A stretch of DNA of 64,000 nucleotides, from positions 232,690-296,689 of the forward strand of contig JAGQDJ010000085.1 of assembly GCA_022885665.1 (NCBI GenBank), written 5' to 3'. The stretch is from Triops longicaudatus. Lineage: Eukaryota; Arthropoda; Branchiopoda; Notostraca; Triopsidae. The notes below the pieces were generated by a model that ran no database searches, was not told the DNA's origin, and saw only the letters and a program-made list of their open reading frames with translations. Position numbers and translations under genes: made by a program. Shown here one piece after another: positions 50,201 to 59,415 of this stretch (its first letter is position 1; each line of letters opens with the position of its first letter).

Positions 50201-53200
50201 TTGTTGGGCGTGCGCCATGGCTCAGGAAGCTTATTGGAACAATGTCTCTGCGGTAGCTTTTATAGCAGTAATGCATACAGGATACCATTTTCATTTTCCT
50301 CCCCGCTATATTTTTGCTGCCCGGTGGATTGCATCACTTCCTCTCCAAAAACCATAATAAAAGCAAGAGCCATCCAAGAGGGTAGAAAAGAGATATAAGA
50401 GAATATAGTTGTGTAAATGATCCCGGCAATAAGAAATAATCCCAGAAATAGACCAGTCTGGCATTACTTTTAAAGCTGTAAATAATTTTTCTTTTTTCGT
50501 TTTACAGCACTGATATGTTAGTAAATAGTGCAAGGGGTTAGGTTATCTAATTATTTATGCATGCCAGTCAAAACAAACCGTCAACGCTTGCTTAGGTGTA
50601 GAAATGCCGACATGGACACTGACACCGGTCCTGGAAGCGCACACGGGTTGAAATCCATAAAACCCTCTCAAAAGCAATTAGTCTTTTTCTTTTTGGCTGT
50701 ATATGACGTGTTAAAAAGAAGACAGCGGAAAGAATGGACCGTGGCGCAAAAAATATTGCGACGGAATGCATCTAGTGTTCTACCTTTGCTTTGTCCCTTT
50801 GCCAAGAACCGCCGAATGGCTCGTAAAATTCCCCCAACGCGTAGTCAAACAGCTGTTTTCTGATTGGAAATCTGCTCGTCAGCAGCGGTAAACACCGGTT
50901 TGATAAATGACCTCTTTCTTTCCTTTTCTTTTAGGGGAAAATTAAAACCCTAACACCAGTTTTGATTTAAATATTTTAAATTTCAAAATATAAATTTGAA
51001 TTTCGTAATCTCAAGGCAACTGGATACCAACGTAGCCTTAGAAAAAAGGCCACGCAAAGTTGTTTCACATAACACGAAAACTAGCTTGCCCGATTTGACT
51101 TTTGTTTCCACCACAGAATTCATTTCAATGTCCCAGAATAACCCGTTTTCAACACATATATGTATATTAAAAATATCTAGTTTTTAAATTTTATTCGTGT
51201 GCTTTTTAGTCAAAATTCAAGCGTAGCTAAAAGCATTCGTATCTTAAATATTACTATGAAAATGTTTCGTTCAAACGCTTAAAAAATATCAATTTTCCCT
51301 TTAGCAGTTGAAACAAAGTCCCACGATACTCGCCCAGGAGGCGTGTCTGTACACCGGGGCTTTAAAACAAATAAATTTACTAGTTTTCAAAAAGTACATT
51401 ACAATTACTGTGAAATCAGTGCGTCACAAAACCAAATTTAGGTAAAAGGGGTAATCCTTTGCGTAATCGTATTGTAGTTCACTAATGTAGGATAAAAAGA
51501 ACTTCCCGATAAGCCACATTACGTGTAACGAAAAAAAATTTGCGAAACACTCGTGTAAATTGTACTCTCCTTTATTTTTTAAACTCTACATTTGTTCTTA
51601 TTTCGAAGTTATAAGCTTTAGTAAACTATAGTGCGCTACAGTAAAATCTCATTACGAACCCCTGGGAACCGTAAAGTGTTCTGTATATCCGAAATTTGTT
51701 ACATCAGACGTTTTTTTTTACATACGGATACTAGGTACCTTAAAATGCATCAGCTGTACCCGGCAATTTTTTAAAAGAGGTTCGTTGTAACAAGATTCTA
51801 CTATAGTTGTAAACTGTATGTACCTTGAAACTGGAAATTTTAACCTCTATAAAATTCTATACAGGAATATTGTATTTCTGTCATCTTAAAATCGGTAAAT
51901 TGTAATTATGCTATTTCGAATTCAATCACCCTCATTTTTTTCCTCTAAATACGTAACTTGAAATTTACGTAATTTCTAAAAACACAGCAGCAATTTTCTT
52001 TATGTACCGAACGGCCAGGAGTGAACCTACACTTGGCATTTGTCACAGAAGCTAGTGTCAAGCTAATTTGGGCTGCGGAGACATGTAATCGGATTTTTAG
52101 TAGTGCAGGGATCAAGAGCTAGTTTCTCCCCAAATCTCTCAATCCTGTGATCTTGGGGGTCATGGGAGTTTCGTCAACATAACGGGTCTTGTCAGCGCCG
52201 GGGAAGGCGGCAGGAGGGACGCAAAGGATTGGGCAAGGGTGCTCTATGGACTTCTTTAGAGGTTTATAGCATTATAGCAGCGTCGGGGTTGCACTGGCCC
52301 CTCTCTCACTCTCCCGACTCGGCGTCTATGAGTTCTACACTGCGGAGGAGTTTTGCTTTAAAGCAAACTCCGCAGGGCACCGAGTATACAGGGCAGTCGT
52401 GAGTCCCTCCTTGCCTTGGAGCCAGTGGGGTTTTTGCAACTCAAACGTAACCCCCAAAACTCGGCTTTTATCATGGTCCGGAGCTCAGTCGCTGTGAGTC
52501 CATCGTCTTTCAACAATCTCCCGCCTTCGGAAGTTTTTAAAAAAGGGGGTGGGGAGAAATCCTCCGATCTTGCGGTCGCTCTCTCCATCTCTCAAGTTTC
52601 TTGTTTGTCTTGTCCCTTTCGCTACCTCGCCGAGGTTCTTCCGACAAACTTTTAGTCCTCTATTTCCGGGGTGCCAGTGCGGAGTGCATACGATCTAATT
52701 GTTCTATCTTCGACCTACAGAAATAAAAAATAAGTGCAAGTTCATTTTTCGATTAAAGGGGGAGCAATCGTACCTCAAGGTGATCTCCGGAAGAGAAGCG
52801 AAGATTCAGGACTATGTATGATGATCAAACGTTCTTCCATGCGATTCCGTTCGAAAGTAAACCGTCGGATGAAGTACACCGCGTTGAAAGTCCCAAAATA
52901 GGGTACATTGGATACAAACGCGATGGTAGGCTTTAATACGCAATTTTGATACGGTATTTGTCCTTTTTAAGCATCCATGCTTGAGTAGGCTTTCAAACCT
53001 GAAGGAGACGCACGCGTACCTTATCTAAATGAATTGACAGACGAGACAAAAGCTTTGCTCTTCACAGCGCTTTCTTATCAGCTGCACTTTCCAAGATATC
53101 GACATCATTAATAAGAAAGGGGGGAAAAAAAGAAAAAAAATCGGGATTTAAAAGAGACCCCTCAAGAGCCATTTTTGGATAAACCAGAAAGCGAACGTCG

Positions 53201-56200
53201 GGTCATTTGTTCTTGCTAGTGAATAGGGTAGTGCTTTTCGCATTTCCTTGTACGATACGGTGTACACGTTAGAGAAATGACTTCTCTAACTGCCGAGTTG
53301 GTGATTTACGGGCAGCAGGTTGCTTTTGTGCACCCAGGGACTGAGCACGGATCTTTTGTTTCTCGGGGATTTAGTGGCGTACAAACGACAATAGGTTGTC
53401 GCGGAGATTTATCCCTTACGTGTGGTATTGTTACACAGGCTAAACACGTGCGCGGGTACAAAAGCCTGAACGATTTGGGCCTGATTCCTTTGGACCAGGA
53501 ACCGTTCGTCAACTAATTGGGTTTACAGAGTCGGTTCTCCTCCTCAATGGCTCGGGAGTTGATCAGCTTATAGCAAATCCAAATAAACCCCCACAAGAGA
53601 ATCAACCCGAAGGAAACTAGACGCAATGATCTTTAGGTTTCATTATAGGAACGCTCTTTACGAGCAGCTTGGAGTTTAATTTCCTAAAAGAAGGAAACCT
53701 TTAGGGGGACTTTATGGCTTCGGGTGTAAAAACTCATAGTCTCATTAATTGTGATGGGGTTCTTTATCTTTTCTGTTTTAACAGCTGATCCAGAAGGACC
53801 TGGCATATGCGCTTTTATTCTGACGATCTGTTCCCTTTTGCTCATTTTGGCCACGTTTCCGCTCTCGTTCTGCTTTTCGTTCAAGGTAAGCACCGTAAAG
53901 TGAAGACTGAATCCTAAGAAATTAGCCCTTTTTCTTTTTCTCTCATTAAATGCTTTAGGTGGTGCAAGAATATGAACGTGCTGTCATATTTCGCTTGGGT
54001 CGTTTGCTCAAGGGCGGAGCTCGAGGACCGGGTATCTTTTTCGTGGTTCCTTGCATTGATACGTACCGTAAAGTGGACTTGCGTACCGTTTCTTTCGATG
54101 TCCCACCTCAAGAGGTAAAAAGAAAACGACCCAGAAAAGAAATCAAGAGACGAAGTAACGAAACTAGCAACTTTCCAATAAAAGATCCGTGGAAGCTTGC
54201 ATTCGTACTGGGAAACAAAACCGCGATTTTAGGGCAAAAAAGAAGACTCAATACCTCTTTCCTTTTTTACCTCTTCTAACACAAACTCAGCCTTCGACCT
54301 TTTACATTCCCTCTCCTGTCTTACTCAATTCTCGCCGTCACAACTCTTCCTCTCGTACCATCAAAATGCTCCGACAGCGTTACGATACTTAACATCGTTC
54401 CTGTCCTTTGTTTTGCAATAACTGCAATGGCTTGAAATTTTTTTTCTTACTCAAGACACAAACGTATCGTCCTTTACTTAACCACGAGTCGACTCAGAGA
54501 GCTCTTTCTCAAATTTAGGAGGGCTTTTATTTGTACTCACTTGCAAGATTGCACCATTTTTTAGTCTCTTTTAAAACTAACTCGTTGCCCCTTGATCACC
54601 CCTCCTATCCCTTGGTTCCATCCGTACAGGTCTTGTCCCGTGACTCCGTCACTGTCAGTGTGGATGCGGTGGTTTATTACCGAGTGAAAAACCCCATCAT
54701 GGCAACAAATAACGTCGAAGATTACAGGTACAGAGTTAGCTCTCAAGATCTCGATAATCGTTATTCCCAAGAATAGCCATTAGACCGTGTAGCTATTTTC
54801 TTACTGTTATTTGAGCCATTGCATTCGCTACAGAATTGGCTTGTACAGTAACGGACATATTGCATGTTTCGAACCATCGTTTTTTTTTTTGTTGTCTCCA
54901 TCAAACAGCCGAGCCCTGTATCATCCAACGGTAATGTTTGGCCTTGCCCTCACAAGGGTTGACGTTTGATATCTAAATTTTAACACGTTGTTGCGTGTAG
55001 TGCTCGCGTTCACCATGCAAGTGGCATCTGCATGATACATTGGCAATAACTTTCCTAATAAACCTTCCATTTTCCTTCCAAAATATCCGTTTCAGTTCAA
55101 ACCCCTCCCTTATTCCCCCTTCTCCAACTACTTCTTTTAAATTTCAAGGAACTTAAAAGTGAACATATATTTTTTATGGTAAAGTTCATTTTTTCTCGGG
55201 TTGGTCTAATTTCTTTGGCTTGATTGGATGTTTGGTGCTACCCTGTCCGTTATCCTACAGATCTTATCCCGAGACAGCGTTACAGTGGCCGTGGATGCCG
55301 TAGTCTATTATAGGGTGTCTAACCCTACCATTGCCGTTTCCAATGTGGAGAATTACAGGTGCGTTTTCAAGACCCACGTCTTCCAAGTAGTAATTCTGTG
55401 AAATGTAGGAAACACACACCCTAAAGTATCCAAGTTTCCCTCCCTGCACTGACTCTTGCTGTGGGTCTTTCTTACGGCCATTAGTGTTACAGGCGTTGAG
55501 TTATTATAACTGCAGAACGCATGATATCCCCGAAACGACCCCGTATTTATGAGAGTCGTTTAGATAACTGTGAGTAAAATGACTTGGGGAAAAGTCTTGG
55601 GACTTCAATTTTCAAAGTGTTAACGCTTGGGAAGTGCACGTTGTGAGCTTTCGCGTTAAGATAAGCATGCGCCAAACTTTTTTCGTCATCTCGTTCCCTT
55701 TTCGCTTAACTCGGTTGGGGACAAAGATTTTTAGAGATTTCAAGGCAGAGAAAAGAATGTGAAAAGAGGAAACTTGCAATCTACTCAATGCAAAATGGAA
55801 AACATTTGCTTACTTTTCACTGCAGTCATTCGACTCGGCTGTTGGCGGCTACGACACTGCGGAATGTCCTCGGTACAAAGAACCTAGCCGAAATTCTGTC
55901 CGAGCGCGAAACCATCTCCCATACCATGCAGAGCTCTTTGGATGAGGCCACAGATCCGTGGGGGGTTAAAGTAGAGCGTGTCGAAATGTAAGTTAAAAGG
56001 AGGCACTTACTATTCACAGAAGAGAAAGGGTGAAAGGGATTGATTCGAACAAATGTTGTGACATGAGTTTCTTTACTTACGGATTCGTTTACTCTTTGCA
56101 GTAAAGACGTCCGCCTTCCTGTCCAATTGCAACGCGCTATGGCTGCTGAAGCCGAAGCCGCCCGAGAGGCCCGTGCCAAAGTCATTGCGGCTGAGGGAGA

Positions 56201-56266
56201 GCAAAAAGCCTCCAAAGCACTTCGGGATGCTGCCGAAGTGATCTCCCAATCACCAGCTGCGCTTCA

Positions 56267-56309
<43 letters not shown>

Positions 56310-56517
56310 TAAAATATTGCTTTTAGCAAAATTTCCTTTATATACGTTTGTCTAATGGGACTTTTTTCTTGCTTTCTGTATACTATAACAGCTGCGCTAC
56401 TTGCAAACCCTCAACGCCATTTCAGCGGAGAAAAATTCGACAATTATTTTCCCACTACCTATAGACATCATCCGGCATTTTCTGCCTGACAATAAAGGAG
56501 CACATGCGGAGAGTTAA
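32210..56517 (+). CDS. STOM: Stomatin / MEC-2 family membrane protein, with alternative first exons and a duplicated exon
   Basis: Shared exons: 53785-53885, 53959-54114, 54630-54727 or 55261-55358, 55826-55987, 56102-56267, 56392-56517 (TAA). Four candidate first coding exons (32210-32282, 41185-41308, 43873-44065, 52814-52925) each end in phase 1 and give open proteins of about 293, 310, 333 and 306 aa. The first shared exon encodes the membrane hairpin (ICAFILTICSLLLILATFPL, with the conserved Pro). Next come YERAVIFRLGRLLKGGARGP, VPCIDTY and VSFDVPPQE, the PHB core (SRDSVTVSVDAVVYYRV), RLLAATTLRNVLGT, WGVKVERVEI, the coiled-coil AMAAEAEAAREARAKVIAAE, and the C-terminal FPLPIDIIRHFLP. Stomatins are monotopic inner-leaflet proteins that oligomerise in cholesterol-rich membrane and modulate ion channels, including DEG/ENaC and mechanosensory channels. 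Whether this is the STOM or MEC-2 orthologue cannot be settled by eye. Confidence 0.93.
33627..33653. repeat. Terminal fragment of a pogo-like MITE
   Basis: AGCGTTCGCTATAACGAGAT followed by TCTGTTG is a variant of the right terminal motif of the element at 51639-51803. No matching left end was identified. Confidence 0.35.
33931..33960. repeat. Perfect 13-bp hairpin
   Basis: AACTCGTGTAAAG, loop GTAG, then the exact complement CTTTACACGAGTT. There is no U-run and no gene end nearby. It could be a MITE core or a small-RNA precursor; nothing in the flanks decides. Confidence 0.6.
38503..38591. repeat. Short AT-rich direct and internal repeats
   Basis: GTTTTCTAATACATTA occurs at 38503-38518 and again exactly at 38576-38591. 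Between them TTTAACATTTAACTAA-type and AAACATTTA units are repeated in direct and inverted order. Confidence 0.6.
38945..38970. repeat. Decayed pogo-like MITE end
   Basis: TAGAATACCGTTATAGCGAA resembles the left terminal motif (AGTAGAATCTCGTTATAACGAA-like) of the family intact at 51639-51803. Low confidence because it is short and diverged. Confidence 0.3.
39785..39808 (+). CDS. STOM: Possible 24-nt cassette micro-exon of stomatin
   Basis: A strong polypyrimidine tract and CCCCAG acceptor precede 24 bases, followed by a consensus GTGAGT donor. The segment starts and ends in phase 1, so it could be inserted after first exon A without a frameshift, adding EPVGYHVD. No other exon fits here. Its small size means chance cannot be excluded. 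Confidence 0.35.
39809..41008 (+). other. Intronic DNA / upstream region of first exon B promoter
   Basis: No exon is recognised. A short imperfect palindrome (GTCCATAT / ATATGGAC arms, 40858-40879) lies about 150 bp upstream of the TATA box at 41009. Confidence 0.45.
41009..41042 (+). promoter_or_regulatory. STOM: TATA box plus initiator for stomatin first exon B
   Basis: TATATAAG at 41009-41016 is followed by an arthropod-type initiator TCAGTC at 41037-41042. The initiator A (41039) lies 30 bp from the first T of the TATA box, the canonical spacing. This predicts transcription start at about 41039 and a 146-nt leader before the ATG at 41185. Confidence 0.7.
41185..41308 (+). CDS. STOM: Stomatin candidate alternative first coding exon B
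   Basis: ATG in good context (TTGCCATGG) opens 41 codons beginning MGLQKLEVVSLSNMDSEDSP and ending NIQFGN, then one G before a GTGAGT donor (phase 1). Joined to 53785 it gives about 310 residues. It has its own TATA/Inr promoter 146 bp upstream, which makes it the best supported of the four starts. Confidence 0.65.
41309..43872 (+). other. Intronic DNA between stomatin first exons B and C
   Basis: No exon, RNA gene or clear repeat is recognised. Minus-strand ORFs at 42116-42349 and 42789-42977 match nothing I know. Confidence 0.45.
43873..44065 (+). CDS. STOM: Stomatin candidate alternative first coding exon C
   Basis: ATG (AGCAATGG) opens 64 codons beginning MESEELVFQATPTRINPTEI and ending HHPLIG, then one G before GTTAGT (phase 1). 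Joined to 53785 it gives about 333 residues, the longest isoform. The segment is Ser/Thr/Pro-rich and polar, fitting a cytosolic tail. No TATA box was recognised upstream. Confidence 0.55.
46746..46783. repeat. Terminal part of a pogo-like MITE
   Basis: GTTCGTTATAACCCGCACACG, then TTATAGCTAAATTCTACTGTA, resembles the right end of the element at 51639-51803. A CCCGTTATAACCGG block at about 46656 may belong to the same decayed copy. Confidence 0.4.
51639..51803. mobile_element. Intact small pogo/Tc1-mariner-type MITE (165 bp)
   Basis: The left end CAGTAAAATCTCATTACGAA and the right end TTCGTTGTAACAAGATTCTA then CTA are imperfect terminal inverted repeats of about 25 bp. TA dinucleotides flank both ends (51637-51638 and 51804-51805), as expected for the TA target duplication of Tc1/mariner/pogo transposases. 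It has no coding capacity. Diverged ends of the same family occur at about 779, 33627, 38945 and 46746. Confidence 0.65.
52340..52375. repeat. GC-rich hairpin upstream of stomatin first exon D
   Basis: CTGCGGAGGAGTTTTGCTTT is followed by its near-complement AAAGCAAACTCCGCAG, with a few unpaired bases in one arm. It lies about 440 bp before the 52814 start codon in a locally GC-richer stretch (about 52090-52700) that may be a promoter. Confidence 0.55.
52814..52925 (+). CDS. STOM: Stomatin candidate alternative first coding exon D
   Basis: ATG opens 37 codons beginning MYDDQTFFHAIPFESKPSDE and ending YIGYKRD, then one G before GTAGGC (phase 1). Joined to 53785, only 859 bp away, it gives about 306 residues. 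It is the closest start to the shared body. Confidence 0.6.
52926..53784 (+). other. Stomatin intron before the first shared exon
   Basis: Non-coding as read. A chance ORF at 53277-53516 (79 codons) has no recognised domain and no splice relation to the gene. Confidence 0.5.
54630..54727 (+). CDS. STOM: Stomatin duplicated exon, copy 1 (PHB core)
   Basis: A 98-nt exon between a TACAG acceptor and a GTACAG donor, phase 0 in and phase 2 out. It encodes VLSRDSVTVSVDAVVYYRV then KNPIMATNNVEDY, the beta-strand core of the PHB domain. The same acceptor-donor phases and length as copy 2 at 55261 make the two interchangeable. Confidence 0.85.
54728..55260 (+). other. Intron between the two duplicated stomatin exons
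   Basis: 533 bp of non-coding sequence with T-rich runs. No competing exon is seen. If exon choice is exclusive, regulatory pairing or splice-inhibitory elements might lie here, but I could not identify any. Confidence 0.5.
55261..55358 (+). CDS. STOM: Stomatin duplicated exon, copy 2 (PHB core)
   Basis: A 98-nt exon with the same phases as copy 1, encoding ILSRDSVTVAVDAVVYYRV then SNPTIAVSNVENY. Eight of the 33 aligned residues differ from copy 1. Since 98 is not a multiple of three, including both copies would shift the frame and skipping both would too. Only one can be used per mRNA. Confidence 0.85.
56270..56305 (+). repeat. Poly-A tract of 36 A directly after a stomatin splice donor
   Basis: An uninterrupted run of 36 A begins at the third base of the intron, so the donor reads CAG-GTAAAA and continues as A. 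The length may be imprecise in the assembly. Confidence 0.9.
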
Positions 56518-59302
56518 ACTTGCTACTCAGCGTGCAGAATTGTTTTCGACCAATTACGTGGTTTTTTCTTGCTTTGTGTCATGAAGAAGATACAAAGTCC
56601 AGTCAAGAAGTCTCAAAGTTTTGATCATCTATAATAATATATGTGAGTGATTATTGCAAACCGGTGCTTTAAATGCGACACTTTCGAGGACTTTTGGAAC
56701 TGACCTCTCCTCCCTTTTCGTCCCCCGTCATCGCCAAAGATTTTTGCCATTCAAAAAAGAATCTCAAGTGACCTCGTTTTGTGTAGCGTGGGCACTTACC
56801 ATGTTACGAGTTATTTCACCTATTAAAGCGCATGGAACTTTACTTTAGAGTAAAACACCCTAATATGAGCGCCTTCATTGGACTGACGCATCTCTTGAGA
56901 AAAAAAAATAACATTTCCCTTACACAGCAAAGCCACGTATTTCCTAAGCCGCTTTGATTAACCTTAAAACTCAAGGCATTTTAGAGCGAGAAGAATTTTC
57001 AGTGTCTTTACGAACTATGGAAAGAAAAAATTCCCTTTTGTAGAAAATTACTTCCATACACGAGAACAGATCTATAACTAACAATCTACTTGAAACAGAA
57101 TGTACACCCGACTCACAAAAATCCACGATGGTTTTAGAAGCAGAAACTGCAAGCAAAAATCTCCCTATGTACGAATGACGTATACTTTGCAGTGTTTTAC
57201 AACAGATTACTCGAGTTATTTGCCCGAGTAATTGATAAAATAAATTTTAAACCAATATACACGTACTAAAGAAACATAATTATATAATTTAAAAACCTTG
57301 GTTGCATAACATAAAATTATCCCCAGAGTTTTTTACCTTAATCGTTTGCTAATTAACTAAAGCAACACTGAAAGCTGGGAATGTGCTGTACACTTGCTGA
57401 ATTTGGAAGAGATTTTAGTGTTTACTAATTAACCTTATGGATTATATTTGGGAAATCGTGAAGGGCTACTTGTGACTGTTTTACGAAATGACACAAATTT
57501 TAATATGATAAGATTAATGGTGTGGACTACGAAAGTGAAGAGATTCGCCGAAAGGACAAAATCGCTCGTAACAAGATAGGATGTGGTTTCCACATTAGGT
57601 GGGGTGCTCAAATCTAGGTGTTTTACTCTACTGTACATTGTAATCTATTGCATTTCTTGAATCCGACCTTGTACTGCATTGTTGCAGAGCACTCATATGG
57701 CCAAATTGCAGTCCTTTCATAGCCTAGTCCTTTTGATTGAAAATACATTATTAGTCCTGTGGCAACCAAATATCTAAGTCCGTGTTTTTTCTTTCTTCCG
57801 ATTTACTCTAAGAAATTTCTGAAAGCAGTTTATACTCGTGATTTTAATGTATTGATAAGCGGAGTCAGACAGATGCAACAGGCGTTTGCGTTTTTTAGGA
57901 CATCAAAGCAAAGATTACATTGAGATCAACGCCTGCGTACTCCGAAGAGGAATCGCTGGAAGCTGCTGCTATTTTACCATATTTTCAACACGGGTCCATC
58001 TACCTTTGAACATTAATTACCCCAAATATGCCCCAGATAGTAATCTTTAAATTTCACACCGATAAAGAAAAAAAATCGTTTACTATATGCCATGATCTGC
58101 AAGCTCTTCGGAAGTTTTCCAGGAAAACTTTCGATATTTATCAATTTTCGGAGATTTAGAAAAAATAAACAATACCTAGGGAAAAAAAGGCTCTAAGATT
58201 GATTAAAACTGAACATAACCGGAAATGAAGAAGAATAAAGCTTGCAACTCGTGATTTCCCCAACTTTTTAAAGATGCTAAGAACATTCGAAATGTAAGAA
58301 ACTTGTAACACTTTGAATGTGAAGCTCATCTAAATTAAAAACTGGGCCAAATTCGCCCTAAGGGCCTGGAAAACTTAGCAAACTGTTGGGCATTTGCACA
58401 AAGTACTCTTTAAAAACGACCCCATAAGCAGGAGAAACAACACAGATAAAGACTTAAGCGAATAAACGGGTTACCTAGAAACAAAAAGTATTTAAAATTT
58501 TAAAACAAATTAAGGTTTACTCCCTACTATTCTGAAGGTTTATAACTTGTAACGAACCGTGAACTCGCCAACGTTCTTTGACAGACAGCATGACATTGAC
58601 CTTGACAGCATGCAAAACGCAACTACAAAGTTTCAAAATTACTTCTGTCACATCTGGAGTAGGGTCAAATTGTACAAAAGTTGAGTAGTTACCATACTGA
58701 AGTGTTGGATAATGCACAATGTTGGATAATGTGGTATTTCAATTTGAGTTGGGTGCATTTTTCTTCAGTGACCTTGATTTCCCTTCTCATTTCGATTTTG
58801 AACTTGTCATTACTGTTGGCTTTCTGAGCGTGAAATGACGACATAGCTGATGCTAACGCCATCTAAGAGCTAGAAATGATCTCGGGCGGAGAGAAGTCGT
58901 AAGTCTAAGCTATCTTCCAGATGGCGAAATGTGATATAAACAACCATCAAAACAACAATAATACTTTATTTGTTCGCAAACATATTGAGCGAGAAAGTAC
59001 TTTTACGAGGAATACTTTTATTTTTTATAATTGTAGCAATTGCTATTGCCAGACCCGAAAAGGAAAGTACCCGCTGTGACAAATAGGAACGTTTTGCGTA
59101 AAACAATTTGGGTAAGACTTTATAGTTTCCCTTTTCTGATGCAATCTCGATTTCCCAGAACAACAAACGTCACGTGGTTTAAGCTGTACTGCACAACTCT
59201 GAAAGTTTTCTGTTGGAACATTAATGGATTCGTGATTTTCTTTGCGTAGGCTTGCTCAGCTTCATTTGTGTAACTAGTGTCCCATTACAAGCCTTCTCCC
59301 TC
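56518..59302. other. Intergenic DNA between stomatin and Argonaute
   Basis: Stomatin 3' UTR followed by gene-free AT-rich DNA. Candidate poly-A hexamers are ATTAAA near 56822 and AATAAA at 57239-57244. No exon, RNA or repeat family is recognised. Confidence 0.5.
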
Positions 59303-59331
59303 TATAAATTCTCTCTTTCCTGGCATCAGTT
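59303..59331 (+). promoter_or_regulatory. TATA box and initiator of the Argonaute gene
   Basis: TATAAAT at 59303-59309 is followed by TCAGTT at 59326-59331, with the likely start at the A of 59328, 25 bp from the TATA box. The predicted leader to the ATG at 59416 is 88 nt. A second TCAGTG at about 59364 is an alternative start. Confidence 0.6.
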
Positions 59332-59415
59332 TTCAAAAAGTCGGCCTAACCTGTCCTGTACATCAGTGAAGCTAGTATAGCCATTGAAGTTTGTTGAGTT
59401 CAAACGTTTTTCAAA

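Larger units (their letters stand above)
44066..52813 (+). other. Intronic DNA between stomatin first exons C and D (8.7 kb)
   Basis: Besides the MITEs and hairpin listed separately I see no supported exon. Overlapping ORFs of 76-118 codons around 47037-47838 on both strands are unassigned and may be chance. Confidence 0.45.

Noticed and set aside
53277..53516. 79-codon ORF just upstream of the shared stomatin exons, as another first exon
   Set aside because: It has no donor in phase 1 that would join it to 53785, no recognised domain, and it ends in its own stop.
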